A DNA stretch of 64,000 nucleotides, taken from contig QEYB01000610.1 of NCBI GenBank assembly GCA_017562135.1, forward strand, positions 124,001 through 188,000, written 5' to 3'. The stretch is from Dipylidium caninum (taxonomy: Eukaryota; Platyhelminthes; Cestoda; Cyclophyllidea; Dipylidiidae). The notes under the pieces are model-generated. The model did not search any database. It saw nothing but the letters and a program-made list of their open reading frames with translations, and was not told the origin of the DNA. The position numbers were made by a program, and so were the translations under genes. This document shows, one piece after another, positions 52,476-64,000 of the stretch. Within the stretch, counting starts at the first letter, position 1. The number at the start of each line of letters is the position of its first letter.

Positions 52476-55400
52476 ATGATTGATGACGTTGAGGATGTTA
52501 GGATTCCATCATACCAGTCTTTCGGAAGTCTTCCCCTTGCTGGGGCTCAAAATGGGGCTGATAACCGCAGTCGAGGACGTGTTGTGTTTTTTGGAGAAGA
52601 CCTCATTGATTCTGTTTCTTTATCAACATCGGAAAGTGCTAAGAAAATGCCTCTTGATACTGATCTGCTAAAAACTCATGGATTCTTGTCGTCCGATTCG
52701 TCCTGGGTATCTACAGATGCTTCCGAATCGAGTACATCTGGTGCAATAAATACATCCAGAAACTCTAAGCCTTCCCGATCTGTCACATCGGCTTCTTCTG
52801 CTTTTTTTACCGATGAAATGACTCCAGAATTTGCATTTACTCAATATCAGCGGCGGTCAGAGGATCAAGCTTGTCAAGTTTGTGGACAACCTTCCGTTGG
52901 TTTTCATCATCGTGCCTACGTATGTGAAGCGTGCAAGGCAAGTATGGCAACAATTTCTCGATCGTCAATTGGTTTATATATTTTTTTGTTTTTTCATTCC
53001 TTCCTCCTATGTGGATTCTTTTTTTGTGTACGAAATGATATTCTTACAGAGTTTTAATTTATTGTATAATTAAAGAGGAAGCGACAAGAGGGTGCGTCAT
53101 GCTATAGTTAAACCGCCCACTAATCCTTGAACAGCCTATTTTTTACGTTTTTTAAAGCTGATATTATTTGGAAAATGGCAATCAATATCCCCCCTTGTTC
53201 CTTTGTTAATAATCGGATTTGCCATGAGAACCAATGTCGTATTTATTTATTATCTTTATATTAATTAAGTAAGTCCTGATACATTTCTGGGTTACGTCTT
53301 TCCCATGTTTTCAACCAATTTTTGGTGGTAGTCAACGATTGTTATTTACCTTCGTTAAATAAAACCGCAATTCGTATAGTGCTAAGTTATTTGTCATCAT
53401 GTTACTGGTAACTAGTTTAATCCCTCATCATTAGAAAAGATTATATTGGGATATACATAACGATAATTTCCGTTTTATACTAGGATGTTGTCATGTTTCT
53501 TGCCTTTAATTATATTCATTCCGCCTAAACAGTAGAATTTGTTTAGATACATTCTGGTCGGGTTCCTCGTATTCCTATTGTCGTTTAATTTTGCTTTGAA
53601 TTTTGTCAAAATACTTTTGCAGAAGTTCTTTACTCGTCACCTAACCAACAGAATTAAAAGGGACAAGTCTGGAAGTGGAGAAAGCAGCGCCACTAAATCT
53701 TTAGTGCAAGGCAGCGAAATTTACTCGGACCTAAATGTTGTCTGTCCAATGGGTGGCAACTGCAAAATCGAGGGTCCTGGTCGGGGCAAGTGTCCTCATT
53801 GCCGCTTTCGAAAGTGCCTAGACCTTGGCATGAGTCTTACCCGTACGTCCACTCCTTACGCCTTGTTCTTTCCTTTTTACTTTATAATTGAATTTACCTT
53901 GTGCCAAGCCATCTCTGATGATTTCCGTTATAGCCCTTTATCACTTTTGCCCCCATCTGTGTGTTTGTCTCGTACTGTCAATTTAATCATTATATGCGAA
54001 GGGTTCATAATTTGCTTACTTTGACTGTGATTTGTGCGTTCTCGTTCGAGCTTATATTAATTGCCTCAGTATCAGCTGGTACGAACACGACTTAGCGATC
54101 AATGCTAGAACCGCAGTCTTCTCCAAACATCAGAAAAAGGAGTGCCTTTTGTTTTATTACTAGCGGCCTCAACTTTGAACATTACCCTTTTGATGCTCTT
54201 TCCGCAGGGTCTTGGAATGTAGAGCTCTTCTTTTTTTTCCTGGTGTAGGTTTTGATCTCAAATAGTTCATCTGTAGTTGGAATGCTTAAGAATTCAATTT
54301 AATTTTTATGGTTCTGTTGTAGCAATTGATTGGCGTCAAATTGTTGTCAATGGCAGCACATTGTTTGATTCTTATCTTTCGCGTAGGTATCGGATTGATA
54401 TAACGTCGGCGAATTTGTCTCTTAGTTACTTCTATCGGTTACTTTTAGGCAAGATCGGAGATAATTGTAACGTTCTCCATGAGGGGAACTTCTTGGTAGA
54501 TAGCTTTAATCGTTATTGGTAATGAGATTTGGACATCGCGCATACATATTCGCTTAAGCAGGCGAAAGTAAGGCTTGGTGGAAATGAGCCACTGAAGGTA
54601 AACCTAAGTTGGATTCCTTATTTATCTAGCGTGTCATCACACTATTTCTCGTCTTTCGTAGTCCAGGCACCCACTCGAGTAATTAGCTTGGGAGGGTACG
54701 CTTTTAAACCACATTAAAATTATACAATTCTTTTTTAGTAGGCGCAACTTTTTCTCGCATTTGCTGACTTGTCGTGCACCGCTTTACCATCTAGGTCGGA
54801 TGAGGCTTCATGCGAGGGAAAAGGTGCAAAACTTGTCCCGTCTAAGTAAGGGGTACGGCGGGGAGTGTGGTGCAGTTTGGGCAGCGCTCCGCGCTCGGTG
54901 TCGGAGTTGAGATCAGCGTTGGCGCTCCTATGCCGCTGACCCACATGCTGGAATTGAGGTCACCGATGCCTCTGTCTTGGATCGCAATTCCACGTAGACA
55001 TGCTCTTTGTGACTGGGCGTTAGATACCTGCCTTAGAAATGCACACGCGAGGCTGGTGGATGGACCTCACCAACTCCACCCCCGTCGCAGTCAGCATTAC
55101 AGACTACTAAAATTAAGGACATGTGCAGATACGTACGGCGTCGACTCCACACACTTGTGAAAATTTTTAACCCGTAGTTTTAGCTTGAAATACCATTTCT
55201 GTGACCACATTTGATGTAAGTAGACTTGTGTGTGCGCTGCTTTTCTTCCATCAATTACTGTCATGACTGAAGCATAGCAACTGTTTGCTCTATGGTTTGA
55301 TTCCAATTTCTCTGATTTCAGCCCCGGGTGGTGAAATTGGCTGCGATGTCTCAAAAATCCCGTGTCGCGTGTGTGGTGGACCGTCCTCCGGTTTCCACTT

Positions 55401-58400
55401 TGGTGCTCTAACTTGTGAAGGTTGCAAAGTGAGCGGTGTCGAGGTTATTTTTAGAAATTAGTCGCGCCTTGAGTGCGCTTTACAGCATAGGTCTCATGAG
55501 GTTGGGTTGGGCTTCCATGACAATTATAAGTTGACATTGATGGATTCTTTCTTATTTCATTTGAATGTAGCCTTTAACCGTTTTCTTAGGGCTTTTTCCG
55601 ACGCACCGTGCATTCGAACAGCATCCCTCAATGCCTGGGCAACCAAACCTGTCACATTACGCCCTCCAACCGTAACATGTGCAAAAGTTGTCGTTTCAAA
55701 AAGTGCATCGAGGTGGGAATGTCTCAGAAACGTGAGTCTGTATTTTTCCACACTTCCACAATCTACTAAAACGACCAACAAGGAATGAGTAATTGGAATG
55801 CCAACGTGTGGCAGCGCCTTAAGATGTATCGCTGCCACTGGGTGCTGTTTAGCCCTCGCGTTCACACCACATCGCCATCACCTCGCCTCCTGCCTTTCCC
55901 TTTACCTTTCAACTTCGGCACATTCGTCACTTCTATTCCTTAGGAAATGCCAACGTTGGTACATCTAATTAACCGGATAAATATTTACCTCTAAAACCGC
56001 CTGTTTATGGCTTGTGTTGGCACTTTAACCAGACATCGGAGCGGTGTTGTGCTACGCTCGCGTTGCTCCAGTTTTCCGACAAGACCCCGCCTCGGTCCCT
56101 CCGCCAGCGGTTCTCGCCATGCCTCGTCGAGGTGGTCGTCTGGCGCTGTGGCCCCTCCCAGACGGCATTAGCGGTGCCCCTTGGTGTACCGCGCCCCTTA
56201 GCCTGACTCGCCTCACGACAAGGGGTCGTGTGATCCGTGTGATGATGCCCGAGCGAGGTTATGTGCATAACAGGGGCTCCCGTCCTTTCAACCCCTAGAT
56301 ATAGTATCACTAGATGTTTCTTTCAAGATACCTCTGGCAATTATTGTAGGGTTGAGTTAGCATGCCAAGCCAGTTTATGTGGGCATTTCCTAGCCTCGTG
56401 TCGCCAATCAAAATATCCGCGCGGCTGGTCTAATTGTTGACTTGTCACTTACCGTTAATGCCATGATTCTATTTAAAATCATAAGGGATAGCGATTGAGT
56501 CCTTCAAGTCAAACAAATCGTATGCAAATTTCCTTAGTACAGCGCAGGTAAACGTGAACGTTGATTTGAAGCACACGCCTGGTAGGCAACGTGAGAGTAA
56601 GGCCAGGGACTGGATTAAACGGGTAAAAATGGCACACGGAACCTCCCCCTTCCTTTTTTGTTCTCCTTTACGGACTGCACCTATTAGTTGTTACGCACTT
56701 TCAGACCGTTGTGAAGTGTCACCCCGTCACTAGCGAACGCTTTGTATAAGTAGTTGGCTTCGTGAGTCAACTTATCAAATTTATATACTTTTTCCCTCTT
56801 TCGAAAGGCAAATACCGTGTTGCTTCTACCCTTATGCTCATCATTAACAGGGTTATATGAATGTGCCCCAGCTCGCGTTCGTATTTCTTTCACAATATTC
56901 TGAACTTTTTGACTTTTGTGGTAAACAGGTTACGCAAACGGCATCGTCACCTTTGCATTCACCGGGCACTGTACTTTTTGCCTAATCGAATGCAGTTACG
57001 TCGAGCTGGAGCTACACTGTACGAGTTGCCAATAGTGAAGTTATTAAATTGCGCCTCTCCAAGCGCTGTAGCCGCACTCCTTTGATAGCTGAATATGTAA
57101 TACAATTAAGGTGCGACGATTGAGGCAACCATTTTCCTCCCTTTACACATTATGGCTTTTGGCATTTATACGGAACTTCCAATTAATTCTTTGGCAACGT
57201 CAAATCGCAGGAAAGATTACTTCCGGTGGGATCGTTGGCATTAGTTATTCCTATTGCCTCCAACGCCAACTTTCGGACGATTTTGTTTATCCACTCCGTT
57301 GTGACAACAGCTAGAACGCCCGACCTCAGCATCCTTTTTGGTGTTTTTGCCACTGCGTTGGGCTAAAATTTGCACGTTATTCGAGCAGGTCTGTATTTCA
57401 TCAAAGATGTTTATTGTTATCTCGAAGGCTTCGTCGAACCAAGCACTTTTTCCCCGTACCAGACACACTAAAACCAATACATATGCGCCATTTTGGTGGT
57501 ATCTTGCGAATCCACCTAGCCTCTTCACTCCTCTTTTATCACCTTGCAGTTAATTTAAAAATGCTTGGCCAAATGCGGGCACAATACTAGTTTTTGTTAT
57601 ATGTTAATATCAACTTTCAATGTCCTATAACTTAAATCCTTTTTGTCACTTAGAAATCTCAGCGATTCAAATGTTTATCAATTATTTGACGGTGACTTTT
57701 AAGCTCTCCCTGCACCCTCCTCTCCCCCCTCCGGCGCGATATTTTACTTTTTATCTTAAAGGGAGTCGTGTCGGCCGACAACCGAATGCCATAAAGTACT
57801 ACTGTGTGCGAGAAATATCCCAGCGGGAGCAGAACGGTGGACTTCCGTCGCCGAGTGAGTCATCGGCGCCAAGGCACAGTTCGACGCGAATTGGCCCCGT
57901 CGACGGCGCCCTGCCGCGCTCCCCGGCCGGGCGTCAGACCGCGTCCCAGTCAGCCGCGGCCTGCGGGGCAAAACACTCCCTTGACACTGTGGAGGCAGTG
58001 GACACGACCGTACCACTGGCGACGACCACCACGGAAGTGGCTGCGGTAACAGTCGACTTCTGTAACGTACCTGACGGAGGTGGAAGCAGAAGTCGGGCAT
58101 CTACGCTTAGCGCCTCCTCCGGGGTTTCCTCCTCCAGCACGGCCTTCCAAAATCCTCCGGAGCCTCGACAGACTTCTCCCGTCATTTCATCTGTGTCCTC
58201 ACTTAAGAAGTTAAAAGTTGAGGATATTCAGGAATACGATGCTGGCTCAGATATGGTGGACAACGGTTTTTCCCAACAACTTGCGTCTGTAACTGTTGCA
58301 AGTTCCCTCGCCAACCACTTTCTTTTGTGAGTTTTTCTATATTTGTTTATATTGGGTCCAGACGATAATGTCACAGTTGGTAATTTGCCCTAAATTTCCA

Positions 58401-61400
58401 CTTGTAGGAACCCCCAATTTGAGAGTGGAAGTTCTTCTTCACAACTCCACCATCCCCATCCCACTCCGACCGCAGAGTTTCTGAGTCAGTTGGCGAAACA
58501 CCACCCAACAATGGTGGCAGCAGCAGCAGCAAGTCTTCTTTGGGGTCACCCAACTAGCGGGTCCGAACAAACCCTCTCGGTAGTGCCTCCTCAACCCCAT
58601 TCCTCCTGTTGCTCCTCTACCGTCCGCCTCCAAGCTCACCAAGCGTCTCGGCCCAACCTGTCGGCTCCCTTCCAACCCATCGGCGTGGCGATGCACCAAC
58701 CGGACCCACCTGGTTGTGAGCACTCTTGCGTTGGGCCCGAGGTCTCAGGGCCCAGGCATCACGACCATTCAGAGAGGCGGCGTATTCATGACGATGTTGC
58801 GCGAGAAGGCTCACAGGCCGTCTCGTCCTTAGAGAGGAGCATTCGGGTCGGTACTTTATTCTTTTCTTTGCTTTCTGTCTTTATTATTAGTAGTTAATCT
58901 TAACAAGACCAATACATATTTGCTATGGCTTCGGGTCTTCCGTTGCGAATCATCCTTTCAGCGAGATCACCCACCCTACTCATTCCACGAAGAAGTGTCC
59001 GCATGTCGTCTTGTGTGGAGCAACATCGATTTACTTTCAATGCAACTTTTATTATCTTTGTAGACGAACGTCTTCGTGACTCTTGCTGAATTTACTCAGG
59101 GAATTGAACGAGCCACCGATTTCCTCCGATCTGAACGCATGGTAATTTAAATGTTTGGGGTACTTTGTCTACCATCTTTGAAGACAACATTCAAAATGGA
59201 GATATTCGGAATCCATAAATTTTGACTATCATATTTAGGCACATATGATACAACTTTTTGGTTAAACAGTGGCATATCATGCTCCAGACGTCTCTGTTAG
59301 ATGCTCCGAGGGGTCAGACACCCCTTTCCGTAATGTCCAACGCTTGTTTTGGCAAGTTGAATGAGCCTGCACACCCCTTAGTTACATTCAGTCTTCCCTG
59401 TCTTTAGGATACGACTGTACTGAAAAGATCCCTTGTTAACAAATTTATGTAACATTATTTACAGCTATGCATATGGGAGTAATGGTGTAAATTGAATCGG
59501 CGAGTGGGTTGGTTTGAACTAACTCTTTGTGCGTTTGATAATGGGCTATTCTTTGGTGCAGAGACTAAAACGAATCAGGGACGATCCTCAGCCCAGATTC
59601 AACAACTCAGACACGATTGAGCGTGTCTGGTCGCAGATGATGCGGCAGTTCGTCTCACACACCAGAATGGTCGTCGATTTCTCAAAACTCATTGCGGGTG
59701 AGTGTATTTTCTTTCTGTTTATCATTAGCGGAGCATGTAGCGAATGCACCTGCGTGTATAAACACCGCCCCCACAGGCGTAGCGCTTCACTGAAATGCAG
59801 GAGTTTCTAATTCGGGTAGGTGCAAAGGCCGCTAATTCCTACTAATATTCATTTCGCTCGCAAAAAGTAACCGCGATCTCTCCGACTTCGGCCTGTGCCG
59901 AGACACCAATCTGGCGGCTCTGGTGCGGCTTGATGCCTGTGTTGCGAGCACTCGTTGAACCCTGCCTTTGGCTCTATTCACCCCTTGGCTGAATTTGATG
60001 ATATTATGCCGAATTCGTTGACTAAAGTCTGGGAAACCGAGCTATTTTTAGCGCAGATGAGTATGCAAATCCAAATTCAAAATCGCATGTTGTTGTCGGT
60101 TTTCGGATAACATTCACATTTATTGAGAGTACCGTATATTTTAGACATCTTCCTGTCAACAACCGCCCCAAAATAGCCCCTAAATCAAATCAAAAGACTT
60201 CATCGGCACGTCATGCGGGTAAATAGGTTTTACACTGACAGTTACCTATATAACGCGGAAAAGCGATTTGTAAACTCCTTTCGTACGAGGCGGATTCTGT
60301 GCCGTTGTCCCGCCTCACGTGGACGCAGAAGTGCTAGGAAGAGGAGGGTACAGCAGACCCCTCTATACGCTGTCCCCAACTACGTGAATCCGGACGTGTT
60401 TTTCGTGTGGCAGGATGCAGAACCGAAAATCTTCTGATGTTCTGGCTACTCATACACAGTTAAAATTAGCGCTAAAGCGTTTTTCCTCATTAAAACACTT
60501 GACTTCGTTGAAATTATACATCCCGACGATATTTTGCGGAAAAGACGCTAAAACATACTCCATGACACTAAATTGCGGTTGCTTGACGAGTAATTATCTC
60601 CTTTCCCCTCATCATACATTGAGATAATTGAACCTACTAGAAATGCTTGACTGGTTGCGCTTCCAAGGTCTTTTTCCACCGGCTGAATTCTGATCTTCCA
60701 AGCGTGTTTTTCCTCCACAGATATATTAGAATGTTCTTTAAAACCTATGGACCATTGTTATTTTAAATCCTCTCCATGTCTCCCATAGTGATTTGGTGCT
60801 GCTGTAATTACTCCCACCACGTGTAAATGCTTGAATACGCAACTTACTGCCGCCGTCATGCCACTTTATTTTATTGCTCAAGTTTAAAACGGATATCTGC
60901 TCCTTTTGTCAGTCATGAGTGGGCAGACGGCGGTGTTTATCCTATTGCACTAGCATGGATAATGATCCAACTGTTGAAGGTGAAGCTTGTCGACTTCTCG
61001 TGTTGATCCGTGCTTTTTTCCTCATCTTGCTATAATTCAGGAGGCTCGGAGTATGTTTTAAGGACTCCTAACCTTCGGTGTGGTCCTATCCATACATACA
61101 CGTTTTCATCTGTGCACTATTGAAAATTCATATTCTTTCGTACGAATCCTGAGTGACTGTTAGCGTTAAAAAAATCACACTATGAAGCGGACGGGATGGT
61201 TGGGCGCTCAGCTCCTACCTCAAAAGCTGAGATAACTGTGACTATTTCAATCTCATACCCGTCCGCTGTCTCGTTGTCCACCTTTCACTACACTAATTAG
61301 CGTCCTTTTATTCATTAATTAAGTCGATTGCGCGTTCTAAATAATACTTTATTTCCCGTACACCCTCATCAAACCCCTCTTTTAGCGCTGTCCCACTACC

Positions 61401-63249
61401 CAATCGGATTACGCCTATTTCGTAAACACGGAAAGCTCCTTTCAAGGTCTTCTGTGAAGTCTTCGAAAACACACCCTGTGTAACCTTGAATTTTGTTTGT
61501 TATTTTTTTCATTGAAGCTAATGGACATACGTATGTTCTCTCTCACTCTCCTCTCCCTCTGCAGGCTTCAATCGGCTGGGCATCAATGACAGGAGGCAGC
61601 TGATTCGTGCTGCCATGTATCCCATCATGCTGATAGAATTAAGCAGGGACTTTCAGAAAAATGGATCCCACTCCTACAACTACTTTGACTTCTTGTACGT
61701 CTACTTTAATTCGTTTATGCCTGTTCTGCATGCATACTCACCCACCTCTGGGTCGTCAAGTCAAGTGTCGATCGCCGCACCCCTTGCTCCCCTCTCTCCC
61801 CTCCGCGGTGTGTGCGTGCGTGCGTGCGCGCGTGTGCGTCTCCATGTCCGTGCGTGCGCGCGTGCTCGCGTGCACGTGCAAGCGTAGCTGTGATGTGTCA
61901 CCCGCTGTGGCCGCGTTAACGGACATTGGGCGACTCCGTTTTGGGCGGATCGCCTACCGCCGGTGTTTTGCTCCCGCCCTCCCCTGGAGGAGTCGAGTTG
62001 CCCCTCGTTGACCGCTGGTCACCGGAGCTGGGGAAGCAAGCCATGGGGAAGGCCTGCTCTCACGTCCGCAGGCTGCCATTCGCCTTCTTCCCCCCGCGCC
62101 CCATACCGTTAAGCAGCCGGCTGTGTTCTCCTCACCGATAAGATACTTGGTTGTTTGTATACCCACTCGCCTGCCACGTATGTCACTCAGTTGACGTGCT
62201 TTTGCATTAACATGAAGTGGGATCTTTTCAGGGTGATCAAAATGTCAGTAATTTCGTGAAAGGGTGATCTAAACGACTCTCCCCGACTCGAAGGGTGTTG
62301 GCAAAAAAAGCGAAGGTTGAAAAATTCAGATGAAAAAGAAAAACGAAGTACAATAGAGGAAATAGGCCTTAAAATAAGCGTGCAGCCGACGCAACTGTGA
62401 CAGGCGCATTAGTGCGCTATGTAGGTCGATTTGATGGAACGGCCGGTCCACTTTTTTCCTATGAAATCGGCCATATTTTTGCATCAGATGTATGGCCAAC
62501 TGTGGGGCAGGTGGATTCTCCGCATACTGCCTTTTGCAAGCGCCTTTTTTTGCTCTAATTCCTCCATTCAATCCATGCATTAAGTATTTCGCCATAGTAT
62601 TTACCTATTCCCATACCAGAAACGTATTTTACGAGTATTTTACTGTCCTAACTGGGTGCAAGATTAGGCCGATTGTCAGTCGAATAGTTGGGATTGGCAT
62701 ATGAAGTCCCATTGTTTTGCAGCTAACCGTTTTACCACCACAATTACATGGATGTGATGCCTTGGCGATTTTCGCGCCTGTCCACGCCGCAGGGTATAAA
62801 GCCTGCTTAGGTGCCTCCACCGTCGTCCAGGAGGTGCCCTCCTCCCTGTCCCTTGTTTCTTTGCTCCTTGCTCGTTTTCTGTGATTTTCACTACTTTTAA
62901 ACAACTGCATGCCTTTATGGGGTAATAACTGCCCCACGCGTTACGAATTAAATTGTAATGACCTTTGGAGAGTCATACTTCCGCCATCATCGTCATGCCT
63001 CTCTTCAGAGGACACTTCCTTTTACGTCAAATTTTTTATCCAAAGATGTATTTACTTAATCGACTGGACGCAGAAGCTAAGTGATATCACGATTTTATTT
63101 TAGGGAGCATGAGAGGGATGTCATAATCCACCACTTCCCTCCCCTCAGCAAGATGATCTCCCACCTCGTTCAGTCTGGAAAGGTTCTTCAACATTTGGAG
63201 TTGGACGACATAGAGAGTACCATTATATGTATACAAGAACTGTTAAGAC
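52476..63249 (+). CDS. Nuclear receptor with two DNA-binding domains (2DBD-NR), 3' end missing
   Basis: Ligand-type transcription factor. Exons: 52476-52937 (Ser-rich N terminus, first finger of DBD1: [22 protein letters not shown]), 53623-53842 ([15 protein letters not shown], insertion, second finger [31 protein letters not shown]), 55322-55428 (linker; first finger of DBD2: [22 protein letters not shown]), 55590-55731 ([15 protein letters not shown] to [14 protein letters not shown]), 57762-58326 ([18 protein letters not shown], hinge), 58408 to about 58846 (hinge, Ala/His/Pro rich), 59064-59141 ([20 protein letters not shown]), 59562-59697 ([20 protein letters not shown]), 61565-61694 ([20 protein letters not shown]), 63104-63249 ([20 protein letters not shown]). 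The last four are ligand-binding-domain helices; AF-2 lies beyond the edge. Phases agree except at the donor after 58846, which is unclear. The start Met at 52476 is chosen after a candidate acceptor; an upstream frame is open to 52392. Confidence 0.9.
54750..55100. other. GC-richer island in the intron between DBD1 and DBD2
   Basis: Within the 1.5-kb intron 53843-55321 this part is clearly richer in G+C than its surroundings and has overlapping open frames on both strands with no family motif. It may be a dispersed repeat; no terminal repeats were seen. Confidence 0.3.
56020..56310. other. GC-rich island in the intron before the receptor hinge exon
   Basis: In the 2-kb intron 55732-57761. 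Open on both strands for 64-101 codons, but without recognisable domains or splice signals. Composition unlike the flanks suggests an inserted repeat. Confidence 0.3.
61808..61881. repeat. Alternating GT/GC simple repeat
   Basis: A run of TGTGTGCGTGCG-type alternating purine-pyrimidine steps, about 115 nt after the donor of the receptor exon ending at 61694, followed by a GC-rich stretch to about 62.13 kb. Such DNA can adopt Z form. It is intronic and not coding. Confidence 0.7.
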
Positions 63250-64000
63250 GTAAGGTGGACAACGATTTACACATCCCCTATCTTATCCTCACTCTTTTTT
63301 TGTGTTGAACAAAGTAGCTATAACAGGGAAGTAAAATGGTCTTGCTGTAGGAGTAATGCGGCAACCCTGTTCGATCCGAGGTGGCTGTCGCCCATCAAGT
63401 AATCCACACTTGTCGCCTAAATGGCAGGGTGGAGGGTGGGACTTGTAGCGCATGATGGCCATTTGCCATGGGCAACTGTCACGGAGAGACCCTCGTGAGA
63501 CGTCACACAGAGTCAGTTTGTGGACTAATCTTAGTGTTTCTAGAGAAGACCTGAATATTCCAAATTAACTAGGTGTAACACATGCAAAGTGCTGCTCTTT
63601 TGTTCTTCCCGCGCGGTGTGTAAGGGGCGAGATCACTGGCATTCTTCGTCGATCGGGCCAAGTCTGAGGGATGCCCATGCCTGACCTGACATTCATTTAC
63701 AAAGTGCTCACCTCCGAGGTCTACTTTTTTACATATAATTTACGTGGTACATTTTGTCAATTTTTTTGCGTCTGATCCACTTGGTGCGTTGTTATTCCCA
63801 GTATAGTGACTTGGTATAGTTTTCCGTTTTCTGTGGCAGGCTTCCTTAATGCCCTAGTTTTCGAAGTTGAAGCAACAATAAAACCCTCTAAGGTTGTCTG
63901 AGCACTGTTTTGCAAGCTAAAATCTACATGTGATTTAATTTGGTCTTGGTATTTTTTGAGAAAAACAATAACAACCATAGCCTGGGGAATCATATGACCG
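63250..64000. other. Start of the last visible receptor intron
   Basis: Follows the donor GTAAGG at 63250. No further ligand-binding-domain exon was found before the right edge, so the remaining helices lie outside the window. A GC-richer part at about 63.35-63.70 kb may be repeat-derived. Confidence 0.45.

Noticed and set aside
57756..58185. Minus-strand frames of 66-114 codons over the receptor hinge
   Set aside because: Antisense shadows in a GC-rich exon; the plus strand has the family motif [12 protein letters not shown] and matching phases.

Overview
The window is animal nuclear DNA from a parasitic flatworm (Platyhelminthes, Neodermata; a tapeworm is my best guess, a fluke is possible). 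The reasons are: intron-rich genes, two very short introns (32 and 38 nt), conserved animal gene families, a decayed mariner element, and a nuclear receptor with two DNA-binding domains, a class best known from flatworms. All assignments come from reading translated exons against remembered family motifs. No search was run. No tRNA, rRNA or CRISPR array was recognised.

Layout, left to right. (1) 1-13474, minus: most of an ATR checkpoint kinase gene; its kinase end lies off the left edge. A mariner transposase relic sits in one of its introns (about 7.0-7.2 kb). (2) 16003-23254, plus: a Golgi-type DHHC palmitoyltransferase of the ZDHHC3/7 type. It carries two alternative versions of the exon for the last luminal loop and fourth membrane span. 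Their lengths and phases force mutually exclusive use. (3) 25822-32928, minus: a long-chain acyl-CoA synthetase (ACSL1/5/6 type). (4) 33.3-39.0 kb: gene-poor DNA. (5) 39.0-41.7 kb, minus: two decayed, intron-bearing copies of casein kinase 2 alpha, downstream of the intact gene at 43293-44570. (6) 45562-46510, plus: the exosome ring subunit RRP41/EXOSC4. (7) 47298-50100, minus: the autophagy protease ATG4. (8) 52476-63249 and beyond, plus: a 2DBD nuclear receptor, cut off by the right edge inside its ligand-binding domain.

Gene orientation alternates. ATR/ZDHHC, CK2/RRP41 and ATG4/nuclear receptor are divergent pairs; ZDHHC/ACSL and RRP41/ATG4 are convergent. The genes belong to unrelated housekeeping or regulatory systems (DNA damage response, protein lipidation, lipid activation, kinase signalling, RNA decay, autophagy, transcription), so this is ordinary animal gene order and not an operon-like system.

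The most interesting points are the mutually exclusive exon pair in the palmitoyltransferase, the unusual first DNA-binding domain of the receptor (CEACKK P-box, 26-residue insertion between its zinc fingers, GC-AG intron inside the P-box), and the pair of CK2 alpha pseudogenes. Single-base frame breaks in short homopolymers in both RRP41 and ATG4 suggest uncorrected assembly errors.
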